Part shown: one piece after another, positions 33,964-44,033 of the stretch
Position numbering within the stretch: position 1 is the stretch's first letter
Layout of the letters: every line of letters begins with the position of its first letter
Assembly: GCA_021323315.1 (NCBI GenBank)
Contig: JAJTCQ010000007.1
Coordinates: 1-57,879, forward strand
Length of the DNA: 57,879 nt
Reading direction: 5' to 3'
Origin: Gaiellaceae bacterium
GTDB taxonomy: Bacteria; Actinomycetota; Thermoleophilia; Gaiellales; Gaiellaceae
Notes under the pieces: generated by a model
Told to the model about the DNA's origin: nothing
What the model saw: only the letters and a program-made list of their open reading frames with translations
The model's database searches: none
Made by a program: the position numbers and the translations under genes

Positions 33964-34908
33964 CTAGCGCTCGCCGGCGCAGGCCCGGTCGCCGCTCATC
34001 ACCTGGTCGAAGACCGAGTTGAACTCGGCGTCACGGTGCGCATCCGCCTTCGTGAGCCCGGCCAGCTCCACCTGCATCACCGGCATGACGCCCGGGCCGC
34101 CGACCGTGATGCGATGCCGCTCGCCGGGAGCCGCCGGGCGGACCTCCTGGCTCGGGTAGCCGGTGAACGGCCGCTGCGGCACGAAGCTGTGACAGAACGT
34201 TCCGGTGCCCGCGTGCGTGAGGATCCCCGACTCGCGTTTCCAGCCTGACCCGTACGCGGAGTTCAGCGTGTCGATGTAGAGATTCCGCCCGTACTTGTCC
34301 TTCGGGACGCCCTTCGCGGTCGCGCCGAATCCGTAGATCGGCTGGCCGAGGTACGTGTACCTTCCGAAGACGCCCTGCCAGCGCCCGTGGTACGTCCAGT
34401 TCGGGAAGACCTCGAGCTTCGGCAGCTCACCGGAGAAGTGCGAGAGGTGGAGCTCGAGGTTCGAGTGGTGCGGGAGCCACGGATCGAAGCCGAGGAGCGG
34501 AAGCCGGCGCTGCCACGCCTGCACCGCCCAGTACGTCCCGTCAGGAGCCTTGCACGCCGTCACGAGCATGGGGAGCGCAGGCCCGTCGTACGGTCGGCAG
34601 AGGTTCTTGAACGTCTTCCAGTACCTGCCGTTGCGGTGCTTCCCCCACCCACCCGCGTAGTCCCAGCGGAACCGCACCTGCGGAAGGTCGGCCGAGGGCG
34701 GGCGCGCGTTGATCGCGCCCCAGGCGAGGACGCGGCGCGGTCGCCCGTCGGCCCGCCGGTACGTGAGGAGCACCTCGCTCTTCGCGTTAACCTTCAGCGA
34801 GACGAGCGCGACGTTGGCGTCCTGCACGAGCTCGCTGCCGGCGGCAGGCGAGGCGGCGATGATCGCCGCGGCGAGAACGAGCAGGCAGACGAGAGGGCGG
34901 TGCCGCAT
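33964..34908 (-). CDS. Secreted protein of unknown function
   Basis: A 314-residue exported protein from ATG 34908 (GTG 34911 is an alternative). A signal peptide ends near AAGS (about residue 24). The mature part is rich in Trp and Tyr (for example YAGGWGKHRNGRYWKTFKNLC and WTYHGRWQGVFGRYTYLG), has three to four Cys and ends in a Cys close to the C-terminus. I do not recognise a domain; the aromatic composition resembles carbohydrate- or wall-associated proteins, which is inference only. A hairpin at 34943-34962 lies between it and guaA. Confidence 0.7.
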   Translation of the reverse strand: MRHRPLVCLLVLAAAIIAASPAAGSELVQDANVALVSLKVNAKSEVLLTYRRADGRPRRVLAWGAINARPPSADLPQVRFRWDYAGGWGKHRNGRYWKTFKNLCRPYDGPALPMLVTACKAPDGTYWAVQAWQRRLPLLGFDPWLPHHSNLELHLSHFSGELPKLEVFPNWTYHGRWQGVFGRYTYLGQPIYGFGATAKGVPKDKYGRNLYIDTLNSAYGSGWKRESGILTHAGTGTFCHSFVPQRPFTGYPSQEVRPAAPGERHRITVGGPGVMPVMQVELAGLTKADAHRDAEFNSVFDQVMSGDRACAGER

Positions 34909-34942
34909 CACCTCGGAGGATCGGAGGCTAATCCGGCAGGCG

Positions 34943-34962
34943 CGTCCCTCGGAGGAGGGACG
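34943..34962 (-). terminator. Hairpin after guaA
   Basis: Perfect 8-bp stem CGTCCCTC / GAGGGACG with a 4-nt loop, 3 nt downstream of the guaA stop on the minus strand. No T-run follows. Confidence 0.5.
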
Positions 34963-34965
34963 GCG

Positions 34966-36599
34966 CTACTCCCACTCGATCGTCGCGGGTGGCTTCGAGG
35001 AGACGTCGTAGACCACGCGGTTGACGCCCGGGATCTCGTTGATCACGCGACTCGAGATTGCTTCGAGGACGTCGTACGGGATGCGCGCCCAGTCGGCCGT
35101 CATTGCGTCCTCGGAGGTGACCGCGCGAATCACGACCGGATACGCATAGGTCCGCTCGTCGCCCTGCACGCCGACGGAGCGGATCGCCGGGAGCACGGCG
35201 AAGCTCTGCCAGAGCTCGCGATAGAGGTCCGCGCGACGGATCTCCTCGAGCAGGATGGCGTCGGCGCGGCGCAGGATCGCGAGTCGTTCCTCGGTGACGT
35301 CGCCGATGATGCGGATCGCCAGGCCGGGGCCGGGAAAGGGCTGGCGCCAGACCATGCGCTCCGGCAGCCCGAGCTCCTCGCCCACGCGCCGCACCTCGTC
35401 CTTGAAGAGGAGCCGGAGGGGCTCGACGAGCTCCATCGCCATGTCCTCGGGAAGCCCGCCGACGTTGTGGTGCGACTTGATCAGCGCGGCCACGCCGTCG
35501 TCCCCGCCGCCGGACTCGATCACGTCCGAGTACAGCGTCCCCTGGACGAGGAAGCGGACGTCGCCCGTGCGTTCCACGCGACCGGAGTCCGCACTCGCGG
35601 ATTCCGGTCTTGGCGCGGAGGACAGCTTGCCCGCCTCCTCCTCGAAGACGCGGATGAACTCCTCACCCACGACCTTCCGCTTCTCCTCCGGGTCGGAGAC
35701 GCCCGCGAGGCGGGTGAGGAAGCGCTTCTGCGCCTGCACGTGCACGAGCGGGACGTGGAAGTGGCCGCCGAAGGTCTCGACCACCTGCTCGGCCTCGTTC
35801 TCGCGCAAGAGCCCGTGATCGACGAAGACGCAGGTGAGCTGGTCGCCGACCGCCTTGTGCACGAGGAGCGCCGCGACCGCCGAGTCGACACCGCCCGACA
35901 GCGCACAGAGCACGCGCTCGGAGCCGACCGCCGCACGGATGCGCGCGACCTGCTCCTCGATGACTGCCGCCGGTGTCCATGTCGGCGGCGTTCCCGCGAC
36001 CTCGTACAGGAAGTTCTTCAGGATCTCCTGCCCGTGTGGCGTGTGGACCACCTCGGGATGGAACTGGACGCCGTACAGGCGGCGCGCACGGTCCTCGAAG
36101 GCCGCGATCGGCGTGGACGGCGAGCTCGCGGTGACCTCGGCCCCCGTCGGCGCTGCGGTCACGGAGTCGCGGTGGCTCATCCAGACGGTCTGCTCCGGTG
36201 GCAGGTCCTGGAAAAGGTCGGACTCCGTGGCTTCGAGCGCTGCCTTCCCGAACTCGGACGCGCCCGTCCGTTCCACCTCGCCGCCCAGGTCGCGCGCCAT
36301 GAGCTGCATGCCGTAGCAGATGCCGAGCGTCGGGATGCCGAGCTCGAAGATCCCCGTGTCCAGGTCCGGTGCTCCCTCTGCGTAGACCGAGGCCGGCCCG
36401 CCGGAAAGAATCAGGGCCGCCGGTTTCCGCGCCGCCACGTCGGCGGCCGTGAGTCGGTGCCCGACGAGCTCCGAGTACACCCGCGCCTCCCGCACCCGCC
36501 GCGCGATCAGCTGGCTGTACTGGCCGCCGAGATCGACGACGAGGACCGGGCGTTCTTCCGGCGGGGCGTCGGCGATCGGGAGCGCGACGACCTCGGCCA

Positions 36600-36600
<1 letters not shown>
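34966..36600 (-). CDS. guaA: GMP synthase (glutamine-hydrolysing) with in-frame palindromic insertion
   Basis: GuaA aminates XMP to GMP using ATP and glutamine. The 544-residue protein has the class I amidotransferase domain (GICYGM nucleophile, [11 protein letters not shown]), the ATP-pyrophosphatase loop SGGVDSA, and the C-terminal dimer domain ending KPPATIEWE. It starts at ATG 36600, overlapping the guaB stop as TGATG. Odd: between EEAGKL and DVRFLVQGT, where other GuaA proteins have no gap, lie about 20 extra residues ([20 protein letters not shown]) encoded by a palindromic repeat, also seen upstream of glmS. The insertion is in frame, in a loop before the conserved QGTLYSD segment, so the enzyme is probably functional. 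Confidence 0.95.
35571..35612 (-). repeat. Palindromic element, copy 2 (inside guaA)
   Basis: On the minus strand this reads CAAGACCGGAATCCGCGAGT then GCGGACTCCGGTCGCGTGGAA. It folds as GACCGG/CCGGTC, TCCGC/GCGGA and a GAGT loop (hairpin 35580-35609). It matches the glmS copy at 35 of 41 positions; three of the six differences are in or beside the internal loop. It is in sense orientation and encodes part of a 20-residue insertion. Confidence 0.7.
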
Positions 36601-38123
<1,523 letters not shown>

Positions 38124-38277
38124 GCAGCGTCCGCCGACGGCGATCACCCCGGCTGCACTCGGTGACACCGCCGCTCGCGTGCGGCTGCGCCGTCGACGTC
38201 GCCTTTCGCGGTGCGGACCTCGGTCGACTTCGCGGCCGCGCCCCCACTCCGCTGGCGAGCCCGGGAGGACGAGCGTC

Positions 38278-38382
38278 TCACGGGCGTACCAGGCGTGGCC
38301 GCGGACGTCGTCGGGCGCCTGAGCGCGTCGAACCGACGAGGTCGCAGAAGACGACGGTGGCGACCTTGCGCCGCTCGCGCAT
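38278..38382 (-). pseudogene. Adenylate/guanylate cyclase N-terminal remnant
   Basis: ATG 38382 opens 34 codons that begin RERRKVATVVFCDLVGST, the exact start of actinobacterial class III adenylate cyclases (first metal-binding Asp in CDLVGST). The expected continuation (ALGE-LDPE) is then lost by a shift of frame, and TGA ends the frame at 38278. The gap between guaB and the PfkB gene holds no other recognisable cyclase sequence. It is preceded by TAGACT 7 nt upstream, so the start region keeps a leaderless promoter. The other parts of the gap (38112-38277) show no gene I can support. Confidence 0.6.
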
Positions 38383-38389
38383 CGGCCGC

Positions 38390-38395
38390 AGTCTA
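38390..38395 (-). promoter_or_regulatory. -10 box (TAGACT) before the cyclase remnant
   Basis: TAGACT on the minus strand lies 7 nt upstream of the remnant's ATG. Its TAG is the stop codon of the PfkB gene. Confidence 0.45.
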
Positions 38396-39346
38396 CGAGC
38401 GGACTGGCTGCAGCTCCGCGAGTTCGACGTCGGCTGCCAGCGACGCGGCGGACGCCGGGTCGAACCGGCCGGCACCCACTTCGCGCACCGACGCCGCACC
38501 GGCGGCGACCGCGGCGCGGATCGACTCCTCGGGCGAGCGCTCGTCGCCGACCGCGGCCAGGAACTGTGCGAGAAGCACGTCGCCCGACCCGACTCCCGAC
38601 ACGGGCTCGACGTGAGGCGCGAATGCGCGGATGCGCCGCGTCTTGCGACCGATCCGCACGAGCGCGAAGCAGCCGTTCTCGAGGGTGATGAGGACGTTGC
38701 GCGCGCCCATCTCGGCGATGGCGTCGAGCGCCATCAGGAAGTCGTCGTCGTCCTCGAGCTCCTGCCCCACGAGCTGCTCGGCCTCGCGCTGGTTCGGCGA
38801 CACGAGGAACGGACCGGCTTCCACCGCGAGCCGCAAGGGCTCGCCCTCCGAGTCGAGCACGACGCGGACGTCGCGGCGCGAAAGGTCGCGCACGGCATCC
38901 GCGTAGAACGTCGTCGCGACCTTCCGCGGCAGCGAGCCGGAAAGGACGACGAAGTCGGCCCCGCGCGAGAGGTAGTGCAGCTTCTCGACGAGCGTCTCGA
39001 GCTCACCTGCGCCCACCTCAGGTCCCCATTCGTTGATCTCGGTGTGGGTTCCCGCCGTGGGGTCGACGACCGCGGTCGAGGTGCGGGATTCGGCGGCGAT
39101 CCGCACGAAGTCGTTGAGGATCGCCTCGGCGGTGAGCTCCTCGATGATCCGCGTCCCCGTGCGCCCGCCCGCGAGCCCGGTCGCGACCACGGGCACATCG
39201 AGGATCTTCAGCGCCCGAGCCACATTGATGCCCTTGCCGCCCGCGAGCGTGAGCACCTCGCTCGAGCGGTGGCGGAAGCCGATCTGGAACACGGGCACCG
39301 TCAGCGTGCGGTCGAGCGCGGCGTTCGTCGTGACGGTGACGATCAC
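38393..39346 (-). CDS. PfkB-family sugar kinase, 1-phosphofructokinase-like
   Basis: A 317-residue ribokinase-fold kinase. The N-terminus VTVTTNAALDRTLTVP and the substrate loop LTLAGGKGINVARALKILD match the FruK/LacC/PfkB branch, which phosphorylates fructose-1-P, tagatose-6-P or fructose-6-P. The C-terminal phosphate loop reads VSGVGSGDVLLAQFLAAVG, where the usual GAGD is GSGD; the catalytic Asp is kept. No PTS fructose genes are nearby, so 6-phosphofructokinase activity is also possible. The start GTG 39346 overlaps the stop of the carboxypeptidase gene as GTGA. Confidence 0.85.
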   Translation of the reverse strand: MIVTVTTNAALDRTLTVPVFQIGFRHRSSEVLTLAGGKGINVARALKILDVPVVATGLAGGRTGTRIIEELTAEAILNDFVRIAAESRTSTAVVDPTAGTHTEINEWGPEVGAGELETLVEKLHYLSRGADFVVLSGSLPRKVATTFYADAVRDLSRRDVRVVLDSEGEPLRLAVEAGPFLVSPNQREAEQLVGQELEDDDDFLMALDAIAEMGARNVLITLENGCFALVRIGRKTRRIRAFAPHVEPVSGVGSGDVLLAQFLAAVGDERSPEESIRAAVAAGAASVREVGAGRFDPASAASLAADVELAELQPVRS

Positions 39347-40476
39347 GAGACGATCTCCCAGAGGTTGTCCATCGTCCGTGTTGCGTACCAGCGGGCTTTC
39401 GCGAAGAAACCGGCGTCCTCGACGGCTGTGGCGGCGGCGAGGTTCGACGAGGCGACGAGCCGGTTCCCCTCGTACACGTCGACGCGACCGACGACCTGAC
39501 CCTTCGCCACGGGAAGCGCGAGCATGGTCGGCGCCACGACACGCTCGACGAGCGACTTTCCGTTCCGCAGCGTGCGCACGATCGAACGGGGCGCGACGAG
39601 GTCGACGTCCGGCTGGCCGAACGCGGTTTCCGCAGTGACGTACGCACGGCTCGCGTCGATCACCTGCACGCGGCGGTACTGGTCGAGCCCGTACTCGAGG
39701 AGCTCGCGGAGCGCGTCGTTTCGCGCTCCGCGGGTATCGCTTCCGAGCACCGTGCCGTACACGGTGACGCCGCCCCGCGCGGCAGCCGCCGCCTGCGACC
39801 AGCCCGCGTCCTGCGTGTGCCCGGTCTTCCCGCCGACGAGCGGCGCCCAGCTCACGAGCAGGTCGTCGGTGGTTGGGAACGTCGTGCCCTCCGGCAACGA
39901 GAACGTCGAGCGCGAGAGTGCCTCCCGGATGAACGGCACACCGAGCGCGTAGCGCACGAGCGCTGTCGCGTCGCGCGCGCTCGAGACGTGCCCACTCTCG
40001 TCGAGCCCGTGCGCGTTCTCGAAGTTCGTGTCGGAGAGCCCGAGCTTCTCGGCCTTCGCATTCATGAGGCCGACGAAACGATCGGCAGATCCGCCCCCGA
40101 CGTGAAGCGCGAGCGCCTGGGCGGCGTCGTTGGCGCTCGGAATGAGCGTCGCCCGGATGAGGTCTGCGACCGTGACCTCCTCGCCCGCGCGGAGGAAGAC
40201 AGTCGACTCGCCGATGTCGGCGGCGCCGGGGGTGATGCGTACGACGTCGCTGGGCTGCGCGTGCTCGAGCGCGACCGCTGCCGTCATGAGTTTCGTGATG
40301 CTGGCCATCGCCCGCGGACGGCTCGCATCGCCACGGGAGAGGACCGATCCGTCCTCGCCGACGAGGTACCACGAGGCGGCCGCGATCTGCGGCTCGAGAG
40401 TCTGAGCATCCGCGCTCGGTACCCCCCCGGGCGCCAGGAAAGCGAGGAGCGCGACGACGGCAACGAGTGCGCGCAT
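39343..40476 (-). CDS. D-alanyl-D-alanine carboxypeptidase (penicillin-binding protein)
   Basis: An exported low-molecular-weight PBP trimming the terminal D-Ala from peptidoglycan pentapeptides. The protein (377 residues from ATG 40476) has a signal peptide ending near ADAQ (residues 22-25), the active-site SITK (59-62), the SAN motif in LIPSANDAAQ and KTG in VGGKTGHTQDAG, all with normal spacing. The C-terminal domain (about 260-360) is the usual beta-rich PBP5_C-like region, with a final helix that could bind the membrane. GTG 40479 is an alternative start; TATGAT lies 9 nt before it. Confidence 0.9.
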   Translation of the reverse strand: MRALVAVVALLAFLAPGGVPSADAQTLEPQIAAASWYLVGEDGSVLSRGDASRPRAMASITKLMTAAVALEHAQPSDVVRITPGAADIGESTVFLRAGEEVTVADLIRATLIPSANDAAQALALHVGGGSADRFVGLMNAKAEKLGLSDTNFENAHGLDESGHVSSARDATALVRYALGVPFIREALSRSTFSLPEGTTFPTTDDLLVSWAPLVGGKTGHTQDAGWSQAAAAARGGVTVYGTVLGSDTRGARNDALRELLEYGLDQYRRVQVIDASRAYVTAETAFGQPDVDLVAPRSIVRTLRNGKSLVERVVAPTMLALPVAKGQVVGRVDVYEGNRLVASSNLAAATAVEDAGFFAKARWYATRTMDNLWEIVS

Positions 40477-40497
40477 CACCGGCGGCGAATCATAGGG

Positions 40498-41400
40498 TCA
40501 CCAGCCCGCCGCGGCCCACACCTGCGCTGCGAGCTGCTGTGCCTCGGCGGCCGCGGCGCTTCGCCAGTCCGCCTCCGACTCGCGGTAGGCGTAGATCACC
40601 GAGCGAGACGCCGTCACGAGCCCGCTGGCCGGGCCCGCCGTGAAGGCGCGCGCCACGTCCGCGGGCGTCGCGCCCTGCGCGCCGACGCCCGGCAGGAGCA
40701 TCGGCGTCGTCGGCAAGAGGCGCCGTGCCTCCGACACGGCCCGCGGAAGCGTCGCGCCGACCACCGCGCCGACGCTCGACATCCCCTCCGCCCCGACGAG
40801 CGGCTCACCCCACTGCCGAACGAGCTCGGCGACGTGATGCCACAGCGGCCGACCGTCGGAGAGCGCGAGGTCTTGCACGTCCGCGGCGCCGGCGTTCGAC
40901 GTTCGGACGAGGAAGAACACCCCCGCCCCGTGGCGCCGGCAGGCGGCGAGGAACGGCTCGACCGAATCGAGGCCGAGGTACGGGCTCGCAGTGGTTGCGT
41001 CCGCGAGCGCCGGGCCGTCTTCGCGAGGTTCGAGCAGCGCCTCGGCGTAGGCGCGCGAGGTGGATCCGATGTCGCCGCGTTTGGCATCCACGAGCACGAG
41101 GAGGCCGGCCCCGCGTGCATACGCGCACACCTCCTCGAGCGCGCGGTAGCCGTCGGAGCCGAGCGCCTCGAAGAACGCGGACTGCGGCTTCACGGCGACG
41201 ACGTACGGGCCGACGGCGTCCACGATTCCCTTGCAGAAGCGTGCGACGGACGACGCCGCGGCTGCGCGGCCGAGCACGGCCTCACCTCGCAGCTCCATGG
41301 GTAGGAGGTCGAGGCGCGGATCCAGCCCGACCACAAGCTGGCTGCGCTTACGAGCGACTGCCGCGGCGAGCCGGTCGGCGAAGTTCTCCGGATCGGGCAC
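40498..41400 (-). CDS. pyrF: Orotidine-5'-phosphate decarboxylase, type 2
   Basis: PyrF converts OMP to UMP, the last step of pyrimidine synthesis. The 300-residue protein is of the type 2 (mycobacterial) form: FADRLAAAVARKRSQLVVGLDPR at the N-terminus, VKPQSAFFEALG, the catalytic LVDAKRGDIGSTSRAYAEA, VRTSNAGAADVQD and LPGVGAQGATP. The start is GTG 41400, 10 nt after the nuclease stop; an upstream ATG is a shadow. It is likely co-transcribed with the upstream exonuclease gene. Confidence 0.94.
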   Translation of the reverse strand: MPDPENFADRLAAAVARKRSQLVVGLDPRLDLLPMELRGEAVLGRAAAASSVARFCKGIVDAVGPYVVAVKPQSAFFEALGSDGYRALEEVCAYARGAGLLVLVDAKRGDIGSTSRAYAEALLEPREDGPALADATTASPYLGLDSVEPFLAACRRHGAGVFFLVRTSNAGAADVQDLALSDGRPLWHHVAELVRQWGEPLVGAEGMSSVGAVVGATLPRAVSEARRLLPTTPMLLPGVGAQGATPADVARAFTAGPASGLVTASRSVIYAYRESEADWRSAAAAEAQQLAAQVWAAAGW

Positions 41401-41410
41401 GTCCCACAGG

Positions 41411-43039
41411 CTACGCAGCCTGGATCTCGGCAAGCCGCAGTGGAACGATCCGAAGCTCTGGGGGAGGCTTGCGCACGAAGCCGGAGACGACTAGCAGGTC
41501 AGCGGCATCCTCGGGCGTCAGCGACGTCGCGGCAACCGTGACCGACGCGAGACAGGCCTGGATCTCGAGCCGCCCCGCGGCACCCCGCGGGATCGTCCTC
41601 GCCGTCACGCGGCCACCCGCGACGACGAAGGCCCGCCAGAAGCCGGGCTCGCGCGCGGGTGCGAGCACGCACAGCTCCTCGGAACGAAGCCGGTCGAGCT
41701 CCTCGACTCGTGCAACCACGGCCTCCAGCGCCGCGACGCGGTCGCGCATCCGAGCGGCGTCCTCGAAGCGGAGATCGCGGGCGAGCCGGCGCAGCTTCGC
41801 ACGGAGTGGCGGCAGCGCGGCTGCGAGGTCCTCGCCTGCGTAGTCGTCGAGCGCGCGGGCTGCGAGCTGCGCCCGCCGCTTGCCGGCGATCGGGCCGAAG
41901 CGCGTCGGCTCGGCGCCGACGACCCACCGCTCTCCCCGCCGCCGGAGGTACGACTGCGGACGGCCGCCCCGCGCGTTCGCCGGGGGCCGAAGCGCGCGGA
42001 TGAGGCGGAGCTCCTCGAGAGCGGCCTCGACCTCGGACCCGAGCTCGCGCCATTCGACGCGCGCGAGCGCGCCGAGCGCGGCCTCGACCGCGGGCCGCTG
42101 CCGGTCGCCGGCGAAGTACGAACGCAGCCGCGCCCGCAACTCACGCGCCTTTCCGACGTAGAGCACGGCGTCGTTGCGGTCACGGAAGAGGTAGACGCCC
42201 GGCGTCGTCGGCGCGCCCGCAACGAGTCCACGCCGAGTGTGCAGCCTCCGCTCGCGCGGCGCAGCCAGCTCGATCACTTCGGCGAGCGTCCGCGCGCCGC
42301 GCTCCTGTGCGAGCCCGAGCAGGGCGACCAGGATCTCCGCCGTCGCGAGCGCGTCGGGTAGTGCGCGGTGGCACGGGACGGTGGACGTGCCGAAGAAGTG
42401 GGCGAGTTGCGCGAGCGAGAAGCGCTCGCTGCGACGCTGCAGCAGCCGTCGCGCGAGCCAGACGGTGTCGATCACTGCCGCTGCGACGCGGCGACCGGTG
42501 AGCCGCTGAACCGCGTGGTCGAGAAAGCCGACGTCGAAGCGCGCATTGTGTGCCGCGAGCGGCGCGTCGCCGGCGAACGTGAGGAAGCGCCGGACGGCGA
42601 GATCTTGCCGCGGCGCACGCCGCAGGTCGACCTCGCGGAGACCCGTGAGCCGCGCGATCGTCGGAGGCAGCGAGACGCGCGGGTCGACGAGGCTCTCGAA
42701 CGTCTCGGCGATCTCCAGCGAGCGAACGCGCACGGCTCCGATCTCGCACATCCGGTCGCGGGAGGCCGAGAGGCCCGTGGTCTCCAGATCGAAGACGACG
42801 AGCTCCGCGTCCTCGATCAGCGTCTCGGGCGTCTCCCCGTCCGCCAGGCCGACCCGGCCCCCGAGCCACGCGAGCCGCGCGTCGCCCTCGATGACGTCGG
42901 CGAGCAGCGAGTGCGCGAGCGTCGCAGGCGCCCGCTCGAGCGCGAAGAGGACGCGCGCGGCCTCCTCCGCGCCGACGGCGCCCTGCCGCGCCTGGACGAG
43001 CTCGACGAGACGGTCGGCGGCATCGAAGGAGAGCTGCAT
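41411..43039 (-). CDS. DnaQ-like exonuclease fused to GIY-YIG (UvrC/Cho-like) nuclease
   Basis: A 542-residue DNA-repair protein with two nuclease modules. The DEDD exonuclease domain (about 78-245) has FDLETTG (D84, E86), HNARFDVGFLDH and HRALPDALATAEI. The GIY-YIG domain (about 285-365) has TPGVYLFRDRNDAVLYVGKA and a basic helix. Next comes a UVR-like coiled motif (LRFEDAARMRDRVAALEAVV). The layout matches the actinobacterial DEDD/UvrC-like proteins, related to Cho, which nick damaged DNA. The start is ATG 43039. Its promoter contains a LexA/SOS box, so induction by DNA damage is expected. Confidence 0.88.
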   Translation of the reverse strand: MQLSFDAADRLVELVQARQGAVGAEEAARVLFALERAPATLAHSLLADVIEGDARLAWLGGRVGLADGETPETLIEDAELVVFDLETTGLSASRDRMCEIGAVRVRSLEIAETFESLVDPRVSLPPTIARLTGLREVDLRRAPRQDLAVRRFLTFAGDAPLAAHNARFDVGFLDHAVQRLTGRRVAAAVIDTVWLARRLLQRRSERFSLAQLAHFFGTSTVPCHRALPDALATAEILVALLGLAQERGARTLAEVIELAAPRERRLHTRRGLVAGAPTTPGVYLFRDRNDAVLYVGKARELRARLRSYFAGDRQRPAVEAALGALARVEWRELGSEVEAALEELRLIRALRPPANARGGRPQSYLRRRGERWVVGAEPTRFGPIAGKRRAQLAARALDDYAGEDLAAALPPLRAKLRRLARDLRFEDAARMRDRVAALEAVVARVEELDRLRSEELCVLAPAREPGFWRAFVVAGGRVTARTIPRGAAGRLEIQACLASVTVAATSLTPEDAADLLVVSGFVRKPPPELRIVPLRLAEIQAA

Positions 43040-43047
43040 CCCGCTCC

Positions 43048-43076
43048 ACCGTAGTCGAACATACGTTCGTATTCAA
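43048..43076 (-). promoter_or_regulatory. Promoter with LexA (SOS) box in the spacer
   Basis: On the minus strand TTGAAT (43076-43071), a 17-nt spacer and TACGGT (43053-43048) form a good -35/-10 pair, ending 8 nt before the ATG. The spacer holds CGAACGTATGTTCG (43069-43056), matching the Gram-positive/actinobacterial LexA site CGAAC-N4-GTTCG. LexA bound there would cover the promoter. Confidence 0.8.
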
Positions 43077-43088
43077 GGCGAAACGAAA

Positions 43089-43106
43089 GGCCGCCCGGAG
43101 GCGGCC
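43089..43106 (-). terminator. Terminator after hup
   Basis: On the minus strand GGCCGCC, loop TCCG, GGCGGCC, then TTTCGTTT. This is a good rho-independent terminator 24 nt past the hup stop. Confidence 0.8.
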
Positions 43107-43129
43107 CTTCGTGATCCTCAGGTCTGGAG

Positions 43130-43408
43130 CTAGCCGCCCTTGACCGCTGCCTTGAGGGCGCTCCCGGACTGGAACTTCGGGACGGTCGTCGCTGCGATGT
43201 GCACCTTCTCGCCCGTCCGCGGGTTGACGCCCATGCGCGCGGCACGCGCCGAGGTCGAGAACTTGCCGAAGCCGGTGAACGTGATCGTGTCACCGTTCTT
43301 CAACGCGTCCGTGATCGTGTCCAGCATGGCGTCTACCGCAGCGCCGGCCTCACGCTTGGACATGCCCGCCCGATCGGCGACGGCGTCCACGAAATCCTGC
43401 TTGGTCAC
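43130..43408 (-). CDS. hup: HU-family DNA-binding protein
   Basis: HU bends and compacts DNA. The 92-residue protein starts VTKQDFVDAVADRAGMSKREA and has the arm segment GFGKFSTSARAARMGVNPRTGEKV with the usual NPRTG tip, ending in SGSALKAAVKGG. No lysine-rich actinobacterial tail is present. The start is GTG 43408; an AGGAGGAGAACA ribosome-binding site lies immediately upstream, much stronger than at other genes here. The frame is open upstream but that is leader. Confidence 0.95.
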   Translation of the reverse strand: MTKQDFVDAVADRAGMSKREAGAAVDAMLDTITDALKNGDTITFTGFGKFSTSARAARMGVNPRTGEKVHIAATTVPKFQSGSALKAAVKGG

Positions 43409-43451
43409 TGTTCTCCTCCTGACGTCGGATTCGACTTCACGGAACCGAGGG

Positions 43452-43480
43452 ACCCTAACACCCTTTCGGATTTGGCTCAA
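43452..43480 (-). promoter_or_regulatory. Sigma-70-type promoter of hup
   Basis: On the minus strand TTGAGC (43480-43475), 17 nt, TAGGGT (43457-43452). The -10 begins with the pyrE stop codon TAG. The expected start is about 35-40 nt upstream of the hup GTG, leaving room for its ribosome-binding site. Confidence 0.55.
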
Positions 43481-44033
43481 CCATCACGTTTTCCGGGGAT
43501 TTTCGCAGCTCCAGGAGCTCGCTCGCGCGAAAGAGCGGCCGGAGCCGCACTCCGAGACGGGCGAGCGCGTCCGAGCCCCCCTCCTCCCGGTCCACGACAC
43601 AGACCGCGTGCCGGACGACGAGACCTTCTGCCCGGACGGCCGACACCGCGTCGGCGAGAGCGCCGCCGGACGTGACGACGTCTTCGAGAAGGCACACCAG
43701 CTCCCCGGGCTCGAACGGGCCCTCGATCCGTTTGGCTGTCCCATATTCCTTGGTTTCACCGCGCACGATGATGAACGGCAGGCCGGACGCCATTGCTGCC
43801 GAAGCTGCCAACGCGACCGCTCCGAGCGCCGGACCGGCGAGGCGCACACCCTCGGGCTCGCATTCGTTCGCGGCCTCCGCGAGCGCGACGCCCAGCGCGC
43901 GCAGGATCTCGGGCTCGGTCTCGAAGCGGTACTTGTCGAGGTACCAGGACGATCGCCGCCCGGACCGCAGGACGAAGTCGCCTTCGAGCAGAGCCCGCTC
44001 GACGAGCAGCGCGCCGAGCTCGTCGTGTGTCAC
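43455..44033 (-). CDS. pyrE: Orotate phosphoribosyltransferase
   Basis: PyrE joins orotate to PRPP to give OMP. The 192-residue protein has FVLRSGRRSSWYLDKYRFETEP at the N-terminus, VRLAGPALGAVALAASAAMA, VRGETKEYGTAKRIEG with the catalytic loop Lys residues, and the PRPP-binding motif CLLEDVVTSGGAL. The start GTG 44033 overlaps the stop of the small membrane-protein gene as GTGA. It is the last gene of a run starting at murI. Confidence 0.93.
   Translation of the reverse strand: MTHDELGALLVERALLEGDFVLRSGRRSSWYLDKYRFETEPEILRALGVALAEAANECEPEGVRLAGPALGAVALAASAAMASGLPFIIVRGETKEYGTAKRIEGPFEPGELVCLLEDVVTSGGALADAVSAVRAEGLVVRHAVCVVDREEGGSDALARLGVRLRPLFRASELLELRKSPENVMVEPNPKGC

Noticed and set aside
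38165-39499. Plus-strand open frame opposite the PfkB gene
   Set aside because: It is antisense to a well-supported kinase and has no motif.
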